From Methylomicrobium sp035916875 (GTDB lineage Bacteria; Pseudomonadota; Gammaproteobacteria; Methylococcales; Methylomonadaceae), in contig NZ_JAXUHN010000061.1 in NCBI RefSeq assembly GCF_035916875.1, positions 1 through 18,677 of the forward strand: a stretch of 18,677 nt of DNA. Reading direction: 5' to 3'. A program made the translations under genes and the position numbers. Below the pieces are notes generated by a model. It saw only the letters and a list, made by a program, of their open reading frames with translations, searched no databases and was not told where the DNA came from. Of the stretch, positions 13,133 to 18,677 are shown one piece after another; the stretch's first letter is position 1; every line of letters starts with the position of its first letter.

Positions 13133-15451
13133 CTAAAATTGCGGATTTATCACTTCGACAGCATGATCCTGACGGTATTGGATTAAAAAATCATCGATCA
13201 TGGTCCAGGTATTTCCGATATTCTCCATCAAGATGCCGTGCCTATCGGACTTTATCACGCGCAACTTCTTGTGCGTGGCGCCGAGTTTATTAAAAACGAT
13301 TTCGGCGCTTTGCGGCGACACCACCGGATCCTGGTCGGCATACATCACCAGCGTCGGCGTTTCTATGCTCGGCAACAATGTTTCCAATTGATGGATCAGT
13401 CGGCGCAGTTCGTACAAAGCCCTGACCGGCGCATTCCAGTAGTTGATGTCGGGATGTTCGGGCGGATTTTCGATAAAAGGCTTGACGCCTTCGAGCGATG
13501 AAACCCAGCGCACTAAAACATTGGCGTTATACAGCAACGGCACCAGCATGAAGGCGGGGTTGACGAATTTAATCGACACCGAAACCGCAACCAGTCCGAT
13601 AATTTCAGGATGTTTTTCCGCGGCCAGTTTTAGCGCCAACGCGCCGCCGGTCGCAAAACCGATTACGAACAGCCTGGGACAATAAATCTTTAAAATATTA
13701 AATCCTCTCTGCACGCTGTCGAACCATTGCTCGCAGCTGACATCGCGCAGGGCATAGGGCGAGGTGCCGTGTCCTTTGAGCCGGATGCCCAGCACCGTAT
13801 AGCCCTGGTCGGCCAGATAACGGCCGTATTCCCGCAATTCTGCGGGGCTGGCCAAGAGACCGTGAATCAATAAGGCGCCGAAGCCGTTGGGCTCTGTCGG
13901 CTGGATAAAAAATGGCGACGGATCGGCGTTGGCCGTTTCCTGTTGCTTCATGGTTCCGTTATGTCGAGCGCCGTCATAAGTTTGCCGCTCAAAGGCCAGG
14001 CCCAGTTGTTCGTCTTCGAATTGCCAGGCAGCCAACCGGTATGGATTCATGGTTCGACTTTCTTCGTCGGCCGCCAGCAAGGCTTCGCGAACCGTGCGTA
14101 GCGGCGCGGCTTCGTTATTGTAAACAGCGATCGGATTTTCCAGCCGTATCCTGTCGAAATCGTAGTCCTCGCAGAGTGTGGGTAAAAAATGATAGCAGCC
14201 TTCACGTTCGGCGATCAGTTCCGCCGCCTTGGCAAAGCAGATAAATTGATCGAAACGGGTGCTGACACCGTGTGGCAAACCGCCATAATCGTCGGGATTC
14301 AACAGGCTGCGATGCAAATGAATATCGGTGTTTTTTTGCAGATTTTTAATCGCTACATAGAGCACGGTATAAAACCGGCTTTTTTCAATCTGCCGCCGTT
14401 TGGCTCCAATCATGCTCATGATGAAGGTGGAAGCCAAATGACTGATGTTCACCGTGAGGTTGGTGTAAATTTCTTTCATGTATTGATCGCGCGCGCATTG
14501 CGCGTTCTCGATGAAAAAATGCTCCAGCAACCGTTCCTTCCAGTTTTTGGCTTCCGATCTTAACTTAAATACCTGATCCAATTTTTGAATGTCGGGCGCC
14601 ACTTTGTTCATGATGAAATGGGTGCGCCAATCCCAGACGCAGCAAGGATTGACAGGTCTTCCCATGCGGATATCCATATCGGTATCTTTGATGAGGATGT
14701 TGCTCTCGATCAACAATTCTTCCGATTGGCGCAGACTCAAGCCGCCAGAGAACATTTCAATGCTTTTGAACAACAGATTTTCCGAAGCGCGGATCGGGTA
14801 GAATGTGATATTGGCCGGCACGATCAGCGTCGGCTTGTGCGCGGCGGCCAACAGTTCATTCAGATTGTCGAATTGAAGCTGCTCTTGCCAGCCCAGCAAA
14901 CGCTCAATCCGGTTTTCCTTAAAAGCATGCCGTATCGCCGATTTGATGGCTTCCACGCCCTGTCCCAATACCGCGGGTCCGGTATGAAGTTTGCGCCGGT
15001 TTCCGGTCATGCGTGAATAGATGCTGTACTCGCCTGTTTTATCTATGACGCGGCGGTCTTTGACCATGCCTCCTTCCGGAAAAATAACGACTTTGCGGCC
15101 GCGCAGTATTTGTCCCGCCAGCATGGCGAATAAACGCGGATGGTCGTGCGGGTAAACCCCGACCTGTTGCAGATAATCCGACAGTATATTCTTTTCCTTA
15201 AAAAACTCGCCCGAGGCGATCGCGCAACTGAAGGCTCCGGTTTTTTCGTAGATCAGAAATTGCGGTATAAAGGTTTCGAAGCGAGAAAAATGATTGAATA
15301 GAAAAATATCGCCTTGCAGCACTTTCGTGTCGGCATACAGTTCCATCTTTACGCTGAGCAAATTCTTAACAGCGCTGAACAGTTTAACTGAGCGAAGATA
15401 AAGCGCTTGGTCGATATCCGGCCAGTCTTTCGGATAAATTGGAGAATTCAT
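13133..15451 (-). CDS. Acyltransferase-alpha/beta hydrolase fusion protein
   Basis: A 772-residue two-domain protein. The N-terminal half is a PlsC/PlsB-type glycerolipid acyltransferase: NHFSRFET places His54 and Glu59 in an Hx4E form of the usual Hx4D site, and IFPEGG (123-128) is the acyl-acceptor motif. Residues about 350-500 form a helical linker. The C-terminal domain (about 515-772) is an alpha/beta hydrolase with LLIHGLLASP (oxyanion region), a charge-relay acid in YADQDPV (Asp708) and a histidine in RHGI (His738). At the nucleophile elbow it reads GFATGG, so residue 600 is Ala instead of Ser. This suggests a non-hydrolytic or accessory domain joined to an active acyltransferase. An in-frame TTG at 15553 could add 34 residues; ATG 15451 is preferred but neither has a strong Shine-Dalgarno site. 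Confidence 0.8.
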   Translation of the reverse strand: MNSPIYPKDWPDIDQALYLRSVKLFSAVKNLLSVKMELYADTKVLQGDIFLFNHFSRFETFIPQFLIYEKTGAFSCAIASGEFFKEKNILSDYLQQVGVYPHDHPRLFAMLAGQILRGRKVVIFPEGGMVKDRRVIDKTGEYSIYSRMTGNRRKLHTGPAVLGQGVEAIKSAIRHAFKENRIERLLGWQEQLQFDNLNELLAAAHKPTLIVPANITFYPIRASENLLFKSIEMFSGGLSLRQSEELLIESNILIKDTDMDIRMGRPVNPCCVWDWRTHFIMNKVAPDIQKLDQVFKLRSEAKNWKERLLEHFFIENAQCARDQYMKEIYTNLTVNISHLASTFIMSMIGAKRRQIEKSRFYTVLYVAIKNLQKNTDIHLHRSLLNPDDYGGLPHGVSTRFDQFICFAKAAELIAEREGCYHFLPTLCEDYDFDRIRLENPIAVYNNEAAPLRTVREALLAADEESRTMNPYRLAAWQFEDEQLGLAFERQTYDGARHNGTMKQQETANADPSPFFIQPTEPNGFGALLIHGLLASPAELREYGRYLADQGYTVLGIRLKGHGTSPYALRDVSCEQWFDSVQRGFNILKIYCPRLFVIGFATGGALALKLAAEKHPEIIGLVAVSVSIKFVNPAFMLVPLLYNANVLVRWVSSLEGVKPFIENPPEHPDINYWNAPVRALYELRRLIHQLETLLPSIETPTLVMYADQDPVVSPQSAEIVFNKLGATHKKLRVIKSDRHGILMENIGNTWTMIDDFLIQYRQDHAVEVINPQF

Positions 15452-16000
15452 AAAAATTCGACTCAAGACAGTCGCACTAGGTTCACCTTTTCCGAAGATC
15501 AGATCTGCGCGATAACGGTCGCTCAAACAAGCGAGGAGTTTTCTTCGGCGCAAACTGTCTTTGTCTCGTCGGTTGTTATTGAACCGCTGAGAGACAGGAA
15601 GCTGAGTATTACCCAGAAGCGAAGGGCAGGGCGTTCACGAAGCGCTGGTTGTGCAGTGAAATTGCAAAGCGAGCCGATATCGCGTAGAGTCATCGCGCAG
15701 TGAGTTTAATACTCCTTGTTGAGTTTAAAGCCCCCTCAAGGGGTGGGCTATGGACAGACGGTTGGGGCGCTGAAGGCAATCGCGACTCCCTCGGGGAGTG
15801 AGTTGAACTTTTATTGGCCAGCGCCCCCTAATTCATAAGCGACTCATGTACCGAAGTATCGGGGATGACGCTTCAGTCGATTGGTTTTCGTGGCCATTGA
15901 ACTGCTCCCAAATTTTTTCATGCAGCAGCAATAAAGATAAGGTTCCGGGAAATGTGCTTAAAATGCTATGCAATTATTTAATTTTTATAGGAAAGCAATC
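15452..16000. other. Non-coding stretch of about 550 bases
   Basis: No recognisable gene lies here. The left part must contain the upstream region of the acyltransferase fusion; the right part leads into the small secreted protein gene (AGGAAAG before ATG 16001). In the middle lies a nested inverted-repeat element (15729-15827). Confidence 0.55.
15729..15827. repeat. Nested inverted-repeat structure
   Basis: An AGCCC/GGGCT stem (15729-15733, 15745-15749) contains the alternative CCCC-TCAA-GGGG stem (15732-15743). GGGGCGCTG (15764-15772) pairs with CAGCGCCCC (15819-15827), enclosing a perfect ACTCCC/GGGAGT hairpin (15785-15799). The arrangement of a long-range stem with an internal hairpin is more than expected by chance and could be a small non-coding RNA or a non-autonomous mobile element. 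Confidence 0.45.
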
Positions 16001-16387
16001 ATGAAAAGAATGCGTTGGGTGTCGGGTTTATTGATTTTATCGCTTATTACAGGTTCGGTGTATGCCGATATTGAACTCAAGTCCAAGAATGATGTAGAGG
16101 GTACCTGGAAGCTGCAACATACCAAAAACTCGGCATCGGCAAAAGAAACCATAAAGCGGGAAGATACGTGGGTGTTTCGGGACGGCAAAATCACGATCCT
16201 GAACATTCCTCGCGAAGGCAGTCATTATGACCAGCAGCCGGTCAATTACGAAATAGAGAATGGGAAATTGAAAATCCCTTATGTCGGCAGATCCGGTTTT
16301 GACACCTTCTCTTTAGTCGAAAAAGACGACAAGACGATGACTCTGAAAGGAAAATTCGGCGAGATTTATTACTTTAATAAAAAATAG
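16001..16387 (+). CDS. Small secreted protein, lipocalin-like, function unknown
   Basis: A 128-residue protein. Residues 1-22 form a Sec signal peptide: basic MKRMR, a hydrophobic core, and VYA before the likely cleavage site at Ala22-Asp23. The mature part begins with an EGTWKLQ segment and has alternating hydrophobic and charged strands ending in MTLKGKFGEIYYF. This is compatible with a small beta-barrel of the lipocalin-like or copper-resistance type, but I cannot name a family. No cysteine is present in the mature region, so it is not a lipoprotein. ATG 16001 with AGGAAAG six bases upstream is preferred over the frame start at 15968. It is predicted to be periplasmic or secreted. Confidence 0.7.
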   Translation: MKRMRWVSGLLILSLITGSVYADIELKSKNDVEGTWKLQHTKNSASAKETIKREDTWVFRDGKITILNIPREGSHYDQQPVNYEIENGKLKIPYVGRSGFDTFSLVEKDDKTMTLKGKFGEIYYFNKK

Positions 16388-16408
16388 TGCTTTAAGAATT
16401 ATGACGTT

Positions 16409-16443
16409 CTGGATTATTGCCGCCCTGCAATAATCCAGGGCGG
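16409..16443. terminator. Two mutually exclusive perfect hairpins
   Basis: CTGGATTATTG (16409-16419) pairs with CAATAATCCAG (16428-16438) as an 11-base stem with an 8-base loop. That loop, CCGCCCTG (16420-16427), can instead pair with CAGGGCGG (16436-16443), using the right part of the first stem. Both stems are perfect and they exclude each other. The element lies 22 bases after the secreted-protein stop and may be a terminator or switch; no T tract follows on the plus strand. Confidence 0.5.
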
Positions 16444-16581
16444 AGATTCACAAGTCGCGAACTCGAACGGTTATCTGATAGCCGAATAGAGTTCGCTTCT
16501 TAAACCGGCATCCACGACAAACCCGCTTTGCCAGGGGGCTTCAAGCAAATGGCCACAACGCTTGCATTGGAGAGCAACTCT

Positions 16582-17733
16582 CTAGCGAGCGGTTTCCAAT
16601 CCATCAAAGCCCGCGACCCGTTCGCGCGCAATTTTAGCGCCGATCAGTTTTTCTACCAGACGCAGCGCGTTATTTTCTTCTTGAGAAATCAGCGACACGG
16701 CGAGCCCGCCCCGTCCGGCCCGCCCGGTGCGGCCGATGCGATGCACATAATCGGCGGAGGAACGCGGCAATTCATAGTTCACCACATGCGGCAGTTGGGC
16801 GATGTCGATGCCGCGCGCGGCCACATCGGTAGCCACCAGCACTTGAATATCGCCGGCTTTGAAATCCGCCAAGGCGCTGGTTCTGGCCCCTTGGCTTTTG
16901 TTGCCGTGTATCGCCTTCGCGGAAATTTGCGCGGAATTCAGTTTTTCGGTCAGCCGGTTGGCACCGTGTTTGGTGCTGGTAAAAACCAGCACCTGCCGCC
17001 AATCGTTGCTTTTAATCAAATGCGTCAATAAAGCGGTTTTCGCGGTTTTGTTGACCGTGTAGGCAATTTGTTCGACCGTGTCGGCGGCGGCATTTTCAAC
17101 CGCGACTTCGATTTGCACCGGATTGATCAGCAAGTTTTGAGTCAGTTTTCTTATATCGGCGGAAAACGTCGCTGAAAACAGCAGGTTTTGCCGTTTTTTC
17201 GGCAGTAACGCCAAAATTTTGTTGATGTCTCTGATGAAGCCCATATCCAGCATCCGGTCCGCTTCATCAAGGACCAGTATTTCGACTTGATTCAGCCTGA
17301 CCGCATTTTGAGAAACCAGATCCAGCAAGCGCCCTGGCGTCGCGGTCAAAATATCGACGCCGCCTCGTAAACGCATCATCTGCGGGTTGATTTTTACCCC
17401 CCCGAACACGACTTCCGATTTAAGCCGCGGCATCTGATGCGCGCCGTATTTGGTCACCGATTCAGCCACTTGCGCGGCCAGTTCACGGGTTGGCGTTAAA
17501 ATGAGCGCCCGTATGGGGCGATTGCTGCCGATATGTTTTTCCGCCAAGCGTTGGAGTATTGGCAGAGTAAAACCCGCGGTCTTGCCGGTGCCGGTTTGCG
17601 CTGCGGCGAGCAGGTCGCGGCCTGATAAAACCGAGGGTATCGCTTTTTGTTGTATTGGTGTGGGTGTGGTATATCCTGAATCGCTAATCGCGCGCAACAG
17701 GGGCTCGGACAGGCCGAGAGAAGTAAATGACAT
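16582..17733 (-). CDS. rhlE: DEAD-box ATP-dependent RNA helicase, RhlE-type
   Basis: A 383-residue helicase with all core motifs in order: Q motif TPTPIQ with Gln28, AAQTGTGKT (44-52), PTRELA (81-86), TPGR (132-135), DEAD (156-159), SAT (187-189), VFTST (250-254), ATDVAARGID (301-310) and HRIGRTGR (331-338). Such helicases unwind short RNA duplexes in ribosome assembly and mRNA turnover, often at low temperature. The protein stops soon after the second RecA domain and lacks the basic C-terminal extension many RhlE proteins have, so it is a minimal form. The gene lies 153 bases downstream of an RRM protein gene in the same direction. The group assignment to RhlE is from overall resemblance; other DEAD-box groups are possible. 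Confidence 0.9.
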   Translation of the reverse strand: MSFTSLGLSEPLLRAISDSGYTTPTPIQQKAIPSVLSGRDLLAAAQTGTGKTAGFTLPILQRLAEKHIGSNRPIRALILTPTRELAAQVAESVTKYGAHQMPRLKSEVVFGGVKINPQMMRLRGGVDILTATPGRLLDLVSQNAVRLNQVEILVLDEADRMLDMGFIRDINKILALLPKKRQNLLFSATFSADIRKLTQNLLINPVQIEVAVENAAADTVEQIAYTVNKTAKTALLTHLIKSNDWRQVLVFTSTKHGANRLTEKLNSAQISAKAIHGNKSQGARTSALADFKAGDIQVLVATDVAARGIDIAQLPHVVNYELPRSSADYVHRIGRTGRAGRGGLAVSLISQEENNALRLVEKLIGAKIARERVAGFDGLETAR

Positions 17734-17886
17734 AGAAAATCTCGATAGTGGGGATGAAATCCCGGAACATGCAAAAAAACGAGGTGAGATTAGGGGGCGA
17801 GTTGCTGGAAGGAATAAAAGTTGAAACTATCCCGCATTAGATACCGCCCCAAAATCTGAAAAAGAAGTGGAAGTTATTTGATCCGG

Positions 17887-18150
17887 CTAGCGGCGTCTGC
17901 CCTTTTTACCCGAAGAAACTTCAAAACTGACTCTGAGCGGCTTGCCGCCAAACAAATTGCCGCTGAGTTTTGCGATGGCCGCTCTGGCTTCGTGGCCTTC
18001 CATGCCGATATAGCCAAAGCCTTTACATCTACCGCTAAACAGATCGGTGACGAGTTCAATGGAATGTACTTTGCCGAACTCCGAGAATAAAGCCAATACG
18101 CTGGCTTCGGTTGCGTCGCTGGGCAAGTTTCCAACAAATAATCTTTTCAA
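17887..18150 (-). CDS. Single-RRM RNA-binding protein
   Basis: An 87-residue protein that is one RNA recognition motif. LFVGNL (4-9) is RNP2, and KGFGYIGM (43-50) is RNP1, with Phe45 and Tyr47 at stacking positions. A short basic tail (GKKGRRR) follows. Small RRM proteins of this type are RNA chaperone-like and commonly cold-induced in cyanobacteria and proteobacteria. The start is TTG at 18150, supported by TAAGGA about eight bases upstream and by alignment of RNP2 to the protein start; no ATG is available nearby. It precedes the DEAD-box helicase gene, suggesting joint action on structured RNA. Confidence 0.88.
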   Translation of the reverse strand: MKRLFVGNLPSDATEASVLALFSEFGKVHSIELVTDLFSGRCKGFGYIGMEGHEARAAIAKLSGNLFGGKPLRVSFEVSSGKKGRRR

Positions 18151-18568
18151 AAGGTGTCCTTAGTGAGTGTGAAGAAGGCTGTATACGGTCAAACCTTTTA
18201 ACCGGGCATACAACGCGTGGCGCTACTCAGGTTAATTCGCCGCGGGAAAAACGCAAGCATTCTGTTGACTTGCTTAATCTCGGGACAAATGTAGCGGAAA
18301 TTCCGGACCGGAGAGAATCTTTGCTTTTGAGCGTTTCGCCCGGATCCAGTGTCGGGGCACTTCGAATATTTTTGCGATGGCGGCTATCCGCGGATCGAGG
18401 CTAATTCTCAGTGATTGATTGTAATATACAACAGACTGGGGTTTATTTGCAAAGTTCAAACAAATATGCTTAATCTCTCCAGATAAACGCGCATGGGAAA
18501 ATGCAAGGAAAAACGGAGTTATCGATTATCCCGCCTCTATTATTGACTACCTCGGAAAAACTTAACAA
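18151..18568. other. Non-coding stretch upstream of the RRM gene
   Basis: No convincing gene lies here. The 61-codon minus frame at 18274-18459 has no recognisable features. The stretch should contain the RRM gene promoter and possibly a long leader, as is common for cold-induced genes, but no clear promoter was identified. A TTGTA-ATA-TACAA dyad lies at 18420-18432. Confidence 0.5.
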
Positions 18569-18639
18569 CCACCCGCTAAAAGCGGGTGGGTTAGAATTAC
18601 GGACTGAAAGTCCGGATACGCGTCGACTCAACGACGCGT
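18569..18639. other. Three consecutive perfect hairpins (structured RNA or transposon end)
   Basis: CCACCCGCT/AGCGGGTGG (18569-18577 with 18581-18589, AAA loop), CGGACT/AGTCCG (18600-18605 with 18609-18614, GAA loop) and ACGCGTCG/CGACGCGT (18618-18625 with 18632-18639) stand in a row within 71 bases. Stem-loops with CCACCCGC/GCGGGTGG arms are frequent at ends of IS200/IS605-family elements, where they also belong to the guide-RNA scaffold of TnpB. No transposase frame is in the window, so an element extending to the right, or a stand-alone structured RNA, are both possible. Confidence 0.5.
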
Positions 18640-18677
18640 CTTAGTCAGGCTCCATTTTAAAATTGTCGTTCGAATTC

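Noticed and set aside
15554..15703. Possible small gene upstream of the acyltransferase fusion
   Set aside because: The only frame (15407-15703, plus) is largely antisense to the fusion gene and carries no recognisable motif.
18274..18459. A 61-codon minus-strand frame at the right edge
   Set aside because: No recognised domain or clear Shine-Dalgarno site; composition is compatible with chance. It was left as non-coding.
1..18677. CRISPR arrays, tRNA and rRNA genes
   Set aside because: No regularly spaced direct repeats, no cloverleaf with a TTCRANY-type T arm and no rRNA-like segment were recognised by eye. A dedicated scan could still find a weak candidate.
18672..18677. GAATTC at the very end of the window
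   Set aside because: This is an EcoRI recognition sequence at the edge. It could hint at a clone boundary but is equally likely chance, and nothing else supports an artificial junction.

Overview
The window looks like chromosomal DNA of a gammaproteobacterium of moderate GC. The conserved hisBHAFIE-tatABC block, a C-terminal FtsH tail, a monofunctional HisB and separate HisI and HisE fit gamma- and betaproteobacteria. A methanotroph-type (Methylococcales-like) host is my inference from overall flavour; no diagnostic methane gene is present.

Layout. 1-240: end of ftsH and its intrinsic terminator. 291-1464: a minus-strand MerR regulator with a cobalamin-binding module that carries the photoreceptor signature of CarH/LitR proteins, followed by an intergenic region rich in dyads. 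1465-3142: an FAD oxidoreductase gene overlapping a gene for an MnmM/YtqB-type methyltransferase, together a plausible two-protein replacement for the bifunctional tRNA wobble-uridine enzyme MnmC. 3248-3589: a DUF2956 membrane protein. 3608-4832: a Fax/metaxin-like glutathione S-transferase gene divergent from an HxlR regulator, with repeated dyad motifs between them. 4941-10040: a long minus-strand run, hisB-hisH-hisA-hisF-hisI-hisE-tatA-tatB-tatC in transcription order, covering the middle of histidine synthesis and the complete Tat export translocase. A palindromic intergenic element separates hisE from tatA.

10041-10774 is a gene-poor stretch with hairpins and degenerate repeat-like sequence. 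10775-11587 holds a DksA/TraR-type zinc-finger protein and a small coiled-coil protein. 11859-12614 is a rhomboid protease. 12744-13046 is an orphan AlpA/excisionase-like DNA-binding protein. 13133-15451 is a large acyltransferase-alpha/beta-hydrolase fusion whose hydrolase half has alanine where the nucleophile serine is expected. 15452-16000 has no gene but contains a nested inverted-repeat structure. 16001-16387 is a small secreted protein, followed by two mutually exclusive hairpins. 16582-18150 is a DEAD-box helicase gene with an RRM protein gene upstream on the same strand, a typical cold or RNA-remodelling pair. The right edge (18151-18677) has no gene and ends in three consecutive perfect hairpins that could be a transposon end or a structured RNA.

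No complete insertion sequence, CRISPR array, tRNA or rRNA was recognised. The most notable signals are the overlapping oxidoreductase/MnmM pair, the B12 photoreceptor-like regulator, the serine-to-alanine fusion enzyme, and the structured elements at 16409-16443 and 18569-18639.
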